Assembly (NCBI RefSeq): GCF_011734195.1
Contig: NZ_JAANTH010000002.1
Coordinates: forward strand, 186,001-250,000
Length of the DNA: 64,000 nt
Reading direction: 5' to 3'
Source of the DNA: Halobacterium sp. R2-5
GTDB lineage: Archaea > Halobacteriota > Halobacteria > Halobacteriales > Halobacteriaceae
The first letter of the stretch is position 1; the number at the start of each line of letters is the position of its first letter. The position numbers and the translations under genes are program-made. Positions 25,618 through 34,092 of the stretch are shown piece after piece. The notes below the pieces were generated by a model. That model was not told where the DNA came from. It searched no databases and saw nothing but the letters and a program-made list of their open reading frames with translations.

Positions 25618-26874
25618 CTACACCGGCAGCGGCGTGTGCCGCAGCAGCGGGAGCACCGTCGCGACGAGCCACAGCAGTACGCCGATCCGGACGTGGTCGG
25701 GGCTGTCGACGGGGCGTTCGGCCCGGCAGCCCCCGACCGCGACGAGGCCGAGCGCGACCGCGAGCGTGCCGCGGTGGACGAGCACGTCCAGCGGGATATT
25801 GGTGACGCCGAGGTACGAGTAGTCCACGAGAATGCCGGCGAGGAAGCCGACGGACGCGCCGACGAACGCCCGCGTCCTGTCGAGCTGCTGGGCGAGCAGG
25901 TACGCGGTGGCAGGCAGCCCCGCGAACAGCACCGGGTAGAGCGCGAACGCGAACGCCTTCGGCGGCAGGTCCAGGGACTGTTCGAGCGAGATGCCCGCGA
26001 TTCGGACGAACGACAGCACGCCGACGACGCTCGCCGCGAGCAGGAACGCGCGCGCGTCGGCCTCCGGGAAGTGCTTCCGGAACGCGGACTCCACGTCCTC
26101 GGCGCGCGAGCCGACAGCGCCGAGGACGAGCAGGATTGCGGCGGCCGCGGCCTGCGACGACGAGCCGCGGAAGTCCACGACGGTCAGCCACTTGTCGAAG
26201 CCTGGCCGGTTCTGCCCGCGGACCGGCTGTCGCGTGATCTCTGGGCCGGTCGCGCCGTTAGCGAACTCCCGTTCGACGTACGACTGCGAGGCCTCGACGC
26301 TCGTGACGATGTGCCGGCCCATGAACCAGTCCCAGTGCTCGTGGTGGGCCTGCATCGCGGTCCACTCGCCGCCGTCCTCGGGCGACGTGTACGCGCGGAT
26401 GTGGTGGCGGCTCCCCAGGTAGGCGCCGTCGTGGACCTGGTAGGACTCCGCGAGCCACTGCCCGCCCTGCAGGCCCGTGAGGTAGACGTACCGGTTCGAG
26501 CCGTCCGCTGTCTCCCACTCGACGGTCGTCGCGTTCAGCACGCCCGTGCGCTCGTCCGGCGCGACCTCCTGCTCGTCGTCCTCGGTCGCCGTCCAGTTTC
26601 CGCGCCCGCTCTCCAGGAGCCGGCGGTGGACGTCGTCGGGGTCGCCGTAGACGACCACGTTGATGGCGAGTGTCCCCTCCTGGAAGGACAGTCCGCGGCT
26701 CGTGTACAGCCACAGCTGTCGGTCGTCGCCCTCCAGCGTGATCATCCGCAGCCCGCTCTCGGGGCCGGCGTCGTCCCCGGTAGCCTCGGTGAGGGCGAGC
26801 GAGCCGAACGACCCCGCGACCAGCACGGCTACCAGCACCAGCACCGCCGTCGCCGGACGGAGTTCGACGGCCAT
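25618..26874 (-). CDS. Membrane protein with LssY_C-like exterior domain
   Basis: This 418-residue protein has an N-terminal helix (residues 7-30), a soluble domain to about residue 235, and five or six C-terminal TM helices. The soluble part shows the order of LssY C-terminal domains: LAINVVVYGDPDDVHRRLLE, a YVYLTGLQGG block, SRHHIRAYTS, and ending near SYVEREF. LssY_C domains are common in membrane-bound phosphatase-like proteins, but their role is not established. The domain call is by eye and the multi-TM C-terminus is unusual for the family. Confidence 0.6.
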   Translation of the reverse strand: MAVELRPATAVLVLVAVLVAGSFGSLALTEATGDDAGPESGLRMITLEGDDRQLWLYTSRGLSFQEGTLAINVVVYGDPDDVHRRLLESGRGNWTATEDDEQEVAPDERTGVLNATTVEWETADGSNRYVYLTGLQGGQWLAESYQVHDGAYLGSRHHIRAYTSPEDGGEWTAMQAHHEHWDWFMGRHIVTSVEASQSYVEREFANGATGPEITRQPVRGQNRPGFDKWLTVVDFRGSSSQAAAAAILLVLGAVGSRAEDVESAFRKHFPEADARAFLLAASVVGVLSFVRIAGISLEQSLDLPPKAFAFALYPVLFAGLPATAYLLAQQLDRTRAFVGASVGFLAGILVDYSYLGVTNIPLDVLVHRGTLAVALGLVAVGGCRAERPVDSPDHVRIGVLLWLVATVLPLLRHTPLPV

Positions 26875-26901
26875 CGTTGGACGGGATAGGTCGCGAACGA
26901 A

Positions 26902-28809
26902 CTAATACGTGTCCGCTACCGCCGCGGCCTCGTCCTCGTTCGCGTCGACCGCGCAGTCGAAGGCGTCGAGCTGGTCCTGGAGGCTCGCAGTCTGGCCCGC
27001 GAGCTCGTCGAGCTGGACGCGGATCTCGGAGACGGTGGTCGCACCGGTCTCCGCGCGGTCGGCCAGCGATTCGCTGCGCTCGGCGACCGTTCGCGACCGC
27101 TCGGCCACCCGCGAGATGGCGTCGACGACTTCTTCGGTCGTCCGCGCGCCGTCGTCGGTCGCGGCCGCGACCTCGTCGACGGACGCGTCGACCTCGCTGA
27201 CGGTCCCGGTGAGGTCGCGGAACGCCTCGCCGGCGTGGGTCATCGTCTCCTCGCCGGTCGCGATCCGCGCTTTCGTCTGCTCCATCTCGGCCTGCACGCG
27301 GTCGACGTCCGCGACGGTCTGCTCGATGGTGCCCTCGATGGCGTCCGAGTGCTCGCGGGTCTCCTCCGCGAGGGCCTTGACCTCGTCGGCGACCACCGCG
27401 AAGCCGTCGCCCTCCTCGCCGGCGCGCGCGGCCTCGATGTTGGCGTTCAGCGCGAGCAGGTTCGTCTGCTCGGCGATGTCGTCGATGAGGCCGGTGCTCT
27501 CGGCGACGTCGTCCATCCGGCTGTCCAGCGACTCCACGAGCGCGGCGAGCTCCCCGACGCTCTCCTCGATGGCCTCGATGGCCTCGATGGCCTCGTTCGC
27601 GGTCTGCGTGCCCGCCTCCGCGGCGTCCGCCGCGGTGCTCGCCTCCGCCGAGACCTCCTCCGCGTTCGCGGCGATCTCCTCGATGGTCGCGGATAGGTTC
27701 GTCAGGTCGTCTGCGGTCGCCTCCAGGTCGTCGGCCTGTCCGCGGATGTCGGTCGCGAACTCGCGGATGTCGGTAGCCAGCTCCTGCTGGGTGTCTTCGA
27801 GGGACTCGGCGTCGTCGTGGACGGACTGGGTGGTGTCCTCGACGGTCGCGGCGAACGCCCGGAGGTCCGCGATGGTCGCCGACAGCTCCCGGGTCATCTC
27901 CCCGTACGCCGCGCCGATCTCCTCGATGGCCTCGATGTCGGTCCCCTCGGGCGGGTCGACGGTGAAGTCGCCGTCCGAGACGGCGTCCATCGCCGTCGCG
28001 AGCTCGTCCGCGCGCGCCAGCAGCTGCTCGTTCAGCCGCTCGACGTCCTGCTGGCGGGCCTCCGCGTTCGCCTTCGCCTCTTGGGCTTCGGCCCTCGCGG
28101 CCTCCAGTTCCGCGCGCTTCTCCTGGAGCTTCTCGACCTGCTCGTCGCTCTGTTCGGCGTTCTCCATCTGGAGGCGCGCCTCCTCGCGGGAGCGCTCGAT
28201 GGACATCCAGTGGGAGACCAGCGCGCCCGCGAGCGCGAGCACGAACACCGCGTGCACGAGTGCCCACCCCCAGGGGTTCGCGAGCGCGTCCGGGTGGTTG
28301 TACACCGCGCCCGGCGCCACCATCCCGAAGTAGCTGTGTTCGAGCGCGACGTACAGAATCGCCACGAGGAAGGGGAGCCAGTCCTCGTACACCGCGACCA
28401 CGCCGACCATCACGAAGAAGTGGAAGTGCGCCTCGATGAACCCGCCCGAGAAGTGCGCGAGCACCGCCGAGCACGTCAACAGCCCGAGAGCGACGAACGC
28501 GGTCCGCGCGCGCCGCCCGAGCCGCGGCCAGCTCGCCAGCAGCGCGAACACGACGATGGCGCCGACCTCGACGACGACGAGGTTCATCGGCACCGCCGTG
28601 AACGACGCGCCCGTGACGTACGGTTCCGTGCCCGTGAACCGCCCGAGCGCGAACAGGAACGGCACGTGCGCGAACAGCAACACGAGGATGTTCCGGTGGC
28701 GACTCCGCCACGCCTCGTCGGGGATGGAATCCCCGCTCGGCGTGTACTTGACGACGTCCCGGAGCGTCCCGCGTAGACCGCCCGCTGACTCCCTTGCTGC
28801 CCCTGACAT
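26902..28809 (-). CDS. Methyl-accepting chemotaxis transducer with multi-TM sensor
   Basis: This 635-residue Htr-type transducer has five or six TM helices in the N-terminal 210 residues, including the conserved [17 protein letters not shown] segment found in membrane sensors of bacterial and archaeal transducers. A coiled coil (210-270) and a HAMP-like [12 protein letters not shown] region lead to the long helical signalling domain. Its hairpin tip reads [24 protein letters not shown]. It should pass signals to CheA/CheW. The signal is unknown and no large extracellular domain exists. ATG 28809 fits a TATA-like CTTTTACG at 28834-28840. Confidence 0.9.
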   Translation of the reverse strand: MSGAARESAGGLRGTLRDVVKYTPSGDSIPDEAWRSRHRNILVLLFAHVPFLFALGRFTGTEPYVTGASFTAVPMNLVVVEVGAIVVFALLASWPRLGRRARTAFVALGLLTCSAVLAHFSGGFIEAHFHFFVMVGVVAVYEDWLPFLVAILYVALEHSYFGMVAPGAVYNHPDALANPWGWALVHAVFVLALAGALVSHWMSIERSREEARLQMENAEQSDEQVEKLQEKRAELEAARAEAQEAKANAEARQQDVERLNEQLLARADELATAMDAVSDGDFTVDPPEGTDIEAIEEIGAAYGEMTRELSATIADLRAFAATVEDTTQSVHDDAESLEDTQQELATDIREFATDIRGQADDLEATADDLTNLSATIEEIAANAEEVSAEASTAADAAEAGTQTANEAIEAIEAIEESVGELAALVESLDSRMDDVAESTGLIDDIAEQTNLLALNANIEAARAGEEGDGFAVVADEVKALAEETREHSDAIEGTIEQTVADVDRVQAEMEQTKARIATGEETMTHAGEAFRDLTGTVSEVDASVDEVAAATDDGARTTEEVVDAISRVAERSRTVAERSESLADRAETGATTVSEIRVQLDELAGQTASLQDQLDAFDCAVDANEDEAAAVADTY

Positions 28810-28924
28810 ATCACCTCCCGGAACGCTCACCCGTAAAAGAGATTGCCCCGCACCTCTCAAGAGTAATAATTAGCGGCGTGTTTTACGTGGTCTCAGGGTC
28901 CGGTCGCTCGATTCATGAGTGATT

Positions 28925-29124
28925 CTAGCCAGGGCTGCCGAGAAAACTCTCGGCGGGCATCCGCGAGCGAGCGGTCCGGAGGACCCGAGCGAAGCGGTTC
29001 ACTGCGCGAACGAGCGAAGCGAGTGAGCGCAGGCCGAGGAGCGACCGTCGGGAGCGACGAGTGCTTTTAGCGTAGCTTTTGCCAGCGAAGGAGCGGAGCG
29101 ACTGAGCGCAGCAAAAGCTACGAG
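28925..29124 (-). repeat. 3'-end-associated GC-rich element, copy B (reversed, behind tRNA-Leu)
   Basis: Read on the minus strand directly from the tRNA-Leu 3' end, it gives TAGCTTTTGCTGCGCTC, the 39-nt block identical to copy A (29087 to 29049), GGTCGCTCCTCGGCCTGCGC, and a 46-nt tail (29002 to 28957) matching copy C at 41067-41112 with two differences seen. The remaining 28810-28924 holds the AT-rich promoter region of the transducer gene and nothing else recognised. Confidence 0.8.
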
Positions 29125-29207
29125 TGCGAGGGGCGGGATTCGAACCCACGTACCCCTACGGGAGCGGGTCTTAAGCCCGCCGCCTTTGGCCGCTCGGCCA
29201 CCCTCGC
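29125..29207 (-). tRNA. tRNA-Leu (anticodon TAA)
   Basis: The minus strand reads from GCGAGGG to CCCTCGCA, with a 7-bp acceptor stem, D region GGCCGAGCGG, anticodon loop CTTAAGA closed by GCGGG/CCCGC, a long class-II variable arm and the T loop GGTTCGAATCC. The length of 83 nt fits tRNA-Leu. CCA is not encoded and no intron is seen. Confidence 0.95.
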
Positions 29208-29250
29208 ATTGAGTCGTGGTGGCCGCGGGGAGAAGTCGGTTACGGTGTGT

Positions 29251-29589
29251 TCACCAGTCGACGGAGAGCGTGCCGTCGCCGTGGGGGTCGGGCGCGATCT
29301 CCTCGTCGGTGCGACGGTCGACGACGTGGATGACGCCGTCGCCCTTCTTCGCGGGGCAGGCGTCGGCGGCGGCGACGTTGTGGTCGAGGTCGTCCTCGTC
29401 GAAGAAGTACGAGACGGGTTTCGCCATGCCGGACGTGATGTCCATCTCCCAGTTGTCGGAGACTTCCGCGCACTTGCCCGCGCCGAAGCACTTGTTCGCC
29501 TCGAAGACGAGCTTGTACGGCTTCTCCTCGACTGGCGGGGCGTCGGCTTCGCCGATTTCGCTGGGGTCGACAGTGTCCGCGTCGGTCAT
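29251..29589 (-). CDS. Small ferredoxin of the single-cluster (3Fe-4S type) family
   Basis: This 112-residue acidic protein has the core cysteine pattern KCFGAGKC (C-x5-C) and a distal ACPAKKG. It therefore has fewer ligands than a classical 4Fe-4S CxxCxxC site and resembles the 3Fe-4S ferredoxins often partnered with P450s or oxidoreductases. The acidic C-terminal extension suits high salt. The minus-strand CAAAGC box at about 29613-29619 fits the start at 29589. The redox partner is unknown. Confidence 0.8.
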   Translation of the reverse strand: MTDADTVDPSEIGEADAPPVEEKPYKLVFEANKCFGAGKCAEVSDNWEMDITSGMAKPVSYFFDEDDLDHNVAAADACPAKKGDGVIHVVDRRTDEEIAPDPHGDGTLSVDW

Positions 29590-29664
29590 CGCGTCGTGGT
29601 TGGTGCCGGAGTGCTTTGAACTACTCGGAGACGGTCCGCTCGCTCGGCTTGCGGCTGCGACTCC

Positions 29665-29685
29665 CGGCAGAGCAAAGCTCTGCCG
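29665..29685 (-). terminator. Hairpin behind the cyclophilin gene
   Basis: A perfect 9-bp inverted repeat CGGCAGAGC / GCTCTGCCG closes on a three-base loop, 35 bp past the cyclophilin stop. Archaeal termination depends mainly on T tracts, which are weak here, so this may be a 3'-end or processing structure instead. Confidence 0.4.
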
Positions 29686-29719
29686 ACGTTTCGCTCACTC
29701 CGTTCGCAAAACTACCGGG

Positions 29720-30262
29720 TCAGTCGTGAATCTCGACGGATTCGAGGACGACCTCGCGCTTCGGCTGGTCGTTGCGGTCGGTGTCGACGCTGCCGATCTC
29801 CTCGACGACGTCCATGCCGTCCGTGACCTTGCCGAAGACCGCGTGGCGGTCGTCGAGGTGGGGCTGGGCGTCGAGGGTGATGAAGAACTGGCTGCCGTTC
29901 GTGTCCGGGCCGGAGTTCGCCATCGAGAGCACGCCGGCGTCGTCGTGGCGGAGGTCGTCGTGGAACTCGTCCTCGAACTCGTAGCCGGGGCCGCCGCGGC
30001 CGGTCTCCGTCGGGTCGCCGCCCTGAATCATGAAGTCATCGATGACGCGGTGGAACGCGACGTCCCGGTACAGCGAGTCGCCGCGAACCTCGCCGCTCTC
30101 GGGGTCCTCCCACGTCTTCGTGTCGGGCGCGGGGTCGGCGCCGGCGGCTGGGTCGTCCTCGGCGAGCTTGACGAAGTTCTCGACCGTCGTCGGCGCTCTC
30201 TCGTCGTACAGCTCGACCTCGATGTCGCCCTCGCTCGTGTGGAGGGTCGCCTGCTTGGTCAT
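29720..30262 (-). CDS. Cyclophilin-type peptidyl-prolyl isomerase
   Basis: This 180-residue protein catalyses cis-trans isomerisation at proline. Active-site sequence: FHRVIDDFMIQGGDPTETGRGGPGY, with NGSQFFITL and HLDDRHAVFGKV further on. No signal peptide is present, so it is cytoplasmic. ATG 30262 is chosen rather than GTG 30268; a minus-strand GTTATC box at about 30284-30290 lies 27 nt before it. An acidic loop between residues 38 and 60 is larger than in bacterial homologues. Confidence 0.93.
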   Translation of the reverse strand: MTKQATLHTSEGDIEVELYDERAPTTVENFVKLAEDDPAAGADPAPDTKTWEDPESGEVRGDSLYRDVAFHRVIDDFMIQGGDPTETGRGGPGYEFEDEFHDDLRHDDAGVLSMANSGPDTNGSQFFITLDAQPHLDDRHAVFGKVTDGMDVVEEIGSVDTDRNDQPKREVVLESVEIHD

Positions 30263-30307
30263 ACCCACAAGGAGGCCGTCGTGTCGGATAACGCTACCTA
30301 CTCGCGG

Positions 30308-31366
30308 CTAGAACGAGCAGAGGTCCGCGAGCAGGCTCTCGGCGCGCCCGCTGGCGATGACCTCGTCGGCGGCGTCGATGCCCTCGTCGAGGGAGTCGAC
30401 GTCCTCGCCGGCGTACATGCGGAGCGCGGCGTTGAGCCTGATGGCGTCCGCGAACTGGTCCGTGCGGTCGCCCGCGAGCACGTCCGCCGTAATCTCGGCG
30501 GAGTCCGCGGCGACGTCCTCGACTTCGAGGTCCGCGCTCTCGATGTCCATGCCGTAGTCGTCGGTCTCGATGGTGAAGTCCTCGAGTTCGGCGCCCTCGG
30601 ACCACTCCGCGACGGTCGTGGAGCCGGGGCGGACGTCGTCGTAGCCCTCCATCCCCTGGAACATGAGCACGCGGTCGAAGCCGACGTCCTCGCTCTCGCG
30701 GGCGGTCTCGACGATCTTCTTCGCGAACGCGAGGTGGTAGAACGAGCCGAGGTGGGTGTCGGCGTTCGCGGGGTTCGCGAGCGTCTCGACGGTGTTCACG
30801 AACGTCCGCACGCCCATGTTGTCGCGGCGGTCCCAGAGGGCGTCCACGACGGGGTTGAAGTTCGGCTGGTAGTAGAAGCCGAAGCCGTGCTCGTCGACCA
30901 TCTCGGCGGACTCCGCGGGTTCGAGGTCGGTGCGTACGCCGAGTTCGTCGAGGACGTGCTTGTAGGCGTCCTGCTTCTGCGTGGGCACGCGGTCGCCGGA
31001 GTGGACGACGACGGGCGTGCCCGCGGCCGCGGCGACGACGCCCGCTGCGACACCCAGAATTGCGGAGTCGCCCTTGCCGTCGTAGTTCGCGCCGCAGTCC
31101 ACGGGGTCGGCGTCGGGCTCCGCGGCGACGACGCTCTCCCGGCGCATCGCGTCGACGTACGCGCCGAGCTCCTCGCCGTTGTTGCGCTTCCAGCGGTTCG
31201 CCAGCCAGAACGCGCCGAGCGTCGTCGGGTCGGGCTGCAGGTCGAGGATGCGTTCGAAGGCCTCCGTCGCTTGCTCGCGGGACATGTCCTCGGCGGACTT
31301 CGGCCCCGAGCCGACGACCTCCGTCATCAGGCGCTGCAACGGCCACTCGTCGTGCGAATCGCTCAT
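30308..31366 (-). CDS. TrpD2-like protein (glycosyltransferase family 3 fold)
   Basis: This 352-residue protein has the anthranilate phosphoribosyltransferase fold: helical N-terminal domain (residues 10-75), then NYDGKGDSAILGVAAG and VVVHSGDRVPTQ. The PRPP motif of true TrpD (GTGGD, KHGNR) is replaced by these TrpD2-like variants, so anthranilate transfer is doubtful. TrpD2 members bind nucleic acid in bacteria, but the role here is unknown. It is divergent from the siroheme decarboxylase gene. A GGATTTAGG box at about 31389-31397 supports the start. Confidence 0.8.
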   Translation of the reverse strand: MSDSHDEWPLQRLMTEVVGSGPKSAEDMSREQATEAFERILDLQPDPTTLGAFWLANRWKRNNGEELGAYVDAMRRESVVAAEPDADPVDCGANYDGKGDSAILGVAAGVVAAAAGTPVVVHSGDRVPTQKQDAYKHVLDELGVRTDLEPAESAEMVDEHGFGFYYQPNFNPVVDALWDRRDNMGVRTFVNTVETLANPANADTHLGSFYHLAFAKKIVETARESEDVGFDRVLMFQGMEGYDDVRPGSTTVAEWSEGAELEDFTIETDDYGMDIESADLEVEDVAADSAEITADVLAGDRTDQFADAIRLNAALRMYAGEDVDSLDEGIDAADEVIASGRAESLLADLCSF

Positions 31367-31470
31367 GGCCGCTCGTTGTGATTCCACCCGCCTAAATCCA
31401 CCCATTGCGCGCGCGAAGAACCACCAGCAAACCGGTAAACAGTAGCCCCCGCAGTCCCAACGGGCGGGCA

Positions 31471-32502
31471 ATGGCCGCGGCCGACTGGCGCGAACGCGTC
31501 GACGACGTGGACGCACGCCTCATCGACGAGTACCAGAGCGGGTTCCCGATTCGAGAGCGCCCCTTCGAATCCGTCGCCGACGAGCTCGGTGTCAGCGAAG
31601 CCGAGGCGCTCGAACGCGTCGAGCGCCTCCGCGAAGAGGGCGTCTTCCGGCGGTTCGGCGCCGTTCTAAACCCCCCTGTCATCGGCTCCTCGACGCTCGC
31701 GGCGGTGCGAGCGCCCGAGGACCGCTACGACGAAATTGCGGAGACCATCAACGGCTACCGGCAGGTCAACCACAACTACCGACGCGACCACGAGTACAAC
31801 CAGTGGTTCGTCGTCACCGCCGGCAGCCGCGAGAAGCGCGACGAGATCCTCGCCGACATCGAGGACCGGACGGGCTGCGAGGTGCTCGCCCTCCCGATGC
31901 TCACGGACTACTACATCGACCTGGAGTTCCCGGTCGTGAACGGCGACAGATTTGCTCGAGAGTCCCTGGACAGCACGGACGTCTCCGCGACCCGCATCAG
32001 CGAGGACGCCGCCGGCGACCTCTCGGCGCTGGACGCCGACCTCCTGCTCGCGATTCAGGACGGCTTCCCGCTGTCTGCGACGCCGTACCGGGACGTCGCG
32101 AACGCCATCGGCGCGCCTGTCGAGGACGTGCTCGACGCCACGAAGCGCCTGCTCGCGGACGGCTGCATCAAGCGCGTCGGCTGCGTCGTCAACCACGTCG
32201 TCACCGGCTTCGACGCGAACTGCATGGTCGTCTGGGACGTCCCCGACGACGAGCTCGACGAGCGCGGCGTCAGCGTCGGCGAACTCCCGTACGTGACGCT
32301 GTGCTACCACCGTCCGCGCCGCCCCGAACAGGACTGGCCGTACAACCTCTTCACGATGATTCACGGCCGCGAGAGCGACGCCGTCGACGAGAAAATCGAC
32401 GAGCTCGCGGCCGACCACTTGCCGTTCGAGCACGAGCGCCTCTACTCCGAAGCGACGCTGAAACAGACGGGCGCGCGGTACGACGACCTGGTCGGCGAGT
32501 AG
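31471..32502 (+). CDS. Fused siroheme decarboxylase AhbA-AhbB (NirDL-like)
   Basis: This 343-residue protein is a tandem of two Lrp/AsnC-like halves. Each has a winged helix (about residues 10-60 and 185-235) followed by a RAM-like ligand domain. Family marks are FRRFGAVLNPPVIG and VNHNYRRDHEYNQWFV in half one, and IKRVGCVVNH and TLCYHRPRRPEQDWPYNLFTMIHG in half two. AhbA/B removes the acetate side chains of siroheme to give didecarboxysiroheme in the alternative haem pathway. The two subunits are usually separate in bacteria. Confidence 0.85.
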   Translation: MAAADWRERVDDVDARLIDEYQSGFPIRERPFESVADELGVSEAEALERVERLREEGVFRRFGAVLNPPVIGSSTLAAVRAPEDRYDEIAETINGYRQVNHNYRRDHEYNQWFVVTAGSREKRDEILADIEDRTGCEVLALPMLTDYYIDLEFPVVNGDRFARESLDSTDVSATRISEDAAGDLSALDADLLLAIQDGFPLSATPYRDVANAIGAPVEDVLDATKRLLADGCIKRVGCVVNHVVTGFDANCMVVWDVPDDELDERGVSVGELPYVTLCYHRPRRPEQDWPYNLFTMIHGRESDAVDEKIDELAADHLPFEHERLYSEATLKQTGARYDDLVGE

Positions 32503-32585
32503 CGCGAAGCCGGCGCTGTCGCGTCGTGCGTCGGCCGCGAGAAGCGAGTGGCGTCCGGCGTCGACGGTGCCTCGGAACTATCGGA

Positions 32586-32852
32586 CTACTCGCGCGCGGT
32601 CGTGAACAGGACCGGCGCGATGACGAGCAGCGCGACGCCGAGGACCCGGTACGTGAACGGGTCGTTGCCGAGTTGGGTCGCCGGCGTCACGAAGAAGACG
32701 ACGCCGAACAGCGACGCGTTCAACGCCACGACTTTCCGGGAGTCCAGGGGGATGGTGCCGACGACGGACAGCGCGAACAGCACGAGCAGTGCGTGCCCGA
32801 GGTGGTAGTTCACGAGGAAGTCGTCGACGAGGGGCAGCGGTGTGAACGCCAT
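32586..32852 (-). CDS. Small membrane protein (88 aa)
   Basis: The protein has three hydrophobic segments with a short conserved-looking start MAFTPLPLVDDFLVNYHLGH. A CTTAAAG box at about 32880-32887, inside the end of the upstream gene, gives it its own promoter. No family is recognised. It probably belongs to a two-gene membrane-protein unit with 32883-33089. Confidence 0.65.
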   Translation of the reverse strand: MAFTPLPLVDDFLVNYHLGHALLVLFALSVVGTIPLDSRKVVALNASLFGVVFFVTPATQLGNDPFTYRVLGVALLVIAPVLFTTARE

Positions 32853-32882
32853 TGCTGGCTGGATTTCGCCGCGAAATCCCCT

Positions 32883-33089
32883 TTAAGGTTCCGTTCCGCC
32901 GCCCGGCCCCGTTAAGTCGAGGGGGCGAATCCACCCGTACCACACCACGAGCACCATCGACGCGTAGCCGACCGCCCACACCGCCGTGCCCGCGGTCGGC
33001 GCGCCCGCCTGGTTCAGGAGGTAGTTCGCGACGCCGGGGAGCACGATTCCCGCGGCGACGACGAGCCCGAGCGTCACGCGTGAGTCCAT
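32883..33089 (-). CDS. Small two-helix membrane protein (68 aa)
   Basis: Two TM helices (about residues 7-25 and 36-55) are followed by WIRPLDLTGPGGGTEP. It lies 30 bp upstream of the 88-residue membrane protein on the same strand. Function unknown. The region before its start (33090 onward) lacks a clear TATA box. Confidence 0.6.
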   Translation of the reverse strand: MDSRVTLGLVVAAGIVLPGVANYLLNQAGAPTAGTAVWAVGYASMVLVVWYGWIRPLDLTGPGGGTEP

Positions 33090-33436
33090 ACTGGGCGTTC
33101 GCGCTCCGGGCGCGTCAAACCCTCGATTCGGCGCTCGCCGCGAGCGGAGCGAGTGGCGTGAGAAGGCGCTGTCGCGTCCGGCCGCGACGAGTCAGCGGGG
33201 ACTGTAGTTCGGCGGCGTCCTCAGAACGCTGCGAGTTCTGATGGCTACGGAAGACGACCGTGTCGTCTTCCGAACGTCGAGGCCGCGGTCGAGGGGAGGG
33301 TTCAGGGGCAGGCGGCCTCGGCGCCGCGCAGTGGGACCAATCGGGGCGCCGGGGGTGGGGTACGGCGCCCAGTTCGTCTATCGGCGCCGTCCCTACTCAA
33401 GGCTGCGCGCAGTCGCAGCGCGTGCAAAAACCCCCC
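33090..33436. other. 347-bp non-coding stretch with six consecutive hairpins; candidate structured RNA
   Basis: No convincing protein frame is seen. From 33221 there are successive inverted repeats: TCAGAAC/GTTCTGA (33221-33241), a perfect 11-bp stem CGGAAGACGAC/GTCGTCTTCCG (33248-33272), a 9-bp stem (33278-33320), CGGCGCC/GGCGCCG (33319-33351), ACGGCGCC/GGCGCCGT (33362-33390) and CTGCG/CGCAG (33403-33418). No core motif of RNase P or SRP RNA was found. The strand is undecided. T5 on the minus strand at 33425-33429 is probably the terminator of the next gene. Confidence 0.45.
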
Positions 33437-33739
33437 CTACTCGACGAGCTGGCGCGCCATCCACTCCTCGCTCGCCTGCCCGAGCATCGACTCCCAGTCC
33501 GGGAAGGCCGTCCGCGCCGCGACGTACTCGTCGAACGCCGCCTCGTCGATGGCCGCGAAGTCCGACCGCGTCGCCACGTCCCACTCGCTGTCGTCCAGAA
33601 ACCCCCGGAACGTCGCCGCGTCCGTGTGCCGCCGCATGAAGTTCGCCGTGAACAGCTCGCCGAGCGCCGCCCGGTCGTCGCTCAGCGCCGCCGCGCGCTC
33701 GTGGAGGTCGTCCACGAGCTCGGTTACGTCGTCGGTCAT
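33437..33739 (-). CDS. Acidic helical protein, unknown (100 aa)
   Basis: This is a soluble, mostly helical protein (MTDDVTELVDDLHERAAALS, then LGELFTANFMRRHTDAATFRGF). It has no cysteine, signal or TM segment. A minus-strand TTGTTATCC box at about 33765-33772 lies 27-33 nt before the ATG. After the stop the minus strand runs into GGGGGG and TTTTT, a plausible terminator. No family is recognised. Confidence 0.7.
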   Translation of the reverse strand: MTDDVTELVDDLHERAAALSDDRAALGELFTANFMRRHTDAATFRGFLDDSEWDVATRSDFAAIDEAAFDEYVAARTAFPDWESMLGQASEEWMARQLVE

Positions 33740-33792
33740 TGGTGGTCAGTGGCGGGCAGCGAGGATAACAATTTGGAAGGGTAGTGCACCCC

Positions 33793-34092
33793 ATGTCGGA
33801 CCCGCCCGAAACTACAGGTCTCCGGCCGCAGAAGATGTGTATAATTTGGCCTTTTTGTGGGGTTATGTCGTTTGATTACATTAGCTCTGGAGAATTCCTG
33901 AAATCATATCTGTACCTGCTTATAGGGACTTCCGTGCTAAGCACGATTCTCGGTGTAGGAATCCAGCACGGAGACCCTCTTTACTCGGCAAAACAGTCAA
34001 TTGTGGAGATCTATCCTATGATTATCGGACTGATTCTGGCTATCCCTGTGATGGGACTAGTTATACTTAATGAATTGACTGATGAAGTCTGA
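33793..34092 (+). CDS. AT-rich two-helix membrane protein, probably acquired
   Basis: From about 33835 the DNA becomes far richer in A/T than anywhere else in the window. The protein uses codons rare in its neighbours (ATA, AAA, TTT, AGA-like). Two TM helices (YLYLLIGTSVLSTILGVGI, and MIIGLILAIPVMGLVIL) are predicted. ATG 33793 gives 99 residues with a GC-rich 5' part; ATG 33865 gives 75 residues and lies 18 nt after the TATAATTT box, slightly closer than usual. The shift in composition within the frame suggests a fusion at an insertion junction. Function unknown. Confidence 0.55.
   Translation: MSDPPETTGLRPQKMCIIWPFCGVMSFDYISSGEFLKSYLYLLIGTSVLSTILGVGIQHGDPLYSAKQSIVEIYPMIIGLILAIPVMGLVILNELTDEV
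33840..33847 (+). promoter_or_regulatory. TATAATTT box in the AT-rich island
   Basis: This is one of the best TATA matches in the window. It is centred about 21 nt before ATG 33865, somewhat too close for a leaderless start there, so either a few bases of spacing are unusual or the box is fortuitous in AT-rich DNA. Confidence 0.4.

Noticed and set aside
24292-29087. 39-nt inverted repeats as ends of a transposon
   Set aside because: No transposase or integrase lies between them. The enclosed genes are ordinary, and the repeats sit at gene 3' ends as part of a multi-copy family.
28925-29149. 74-codon minus-strand frame over the tRNA-Leu 3' element
   Set aside because: It lies wholly in repeat DNA and overlaps the tRNA; composition is that of the element, not of a gene.
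33221-33418. Hairpin cluster as SRP RNA or RNase P RNA
   Set aside because: The conserved core motifs of either RNA were looked for by eye on both strands and not found.
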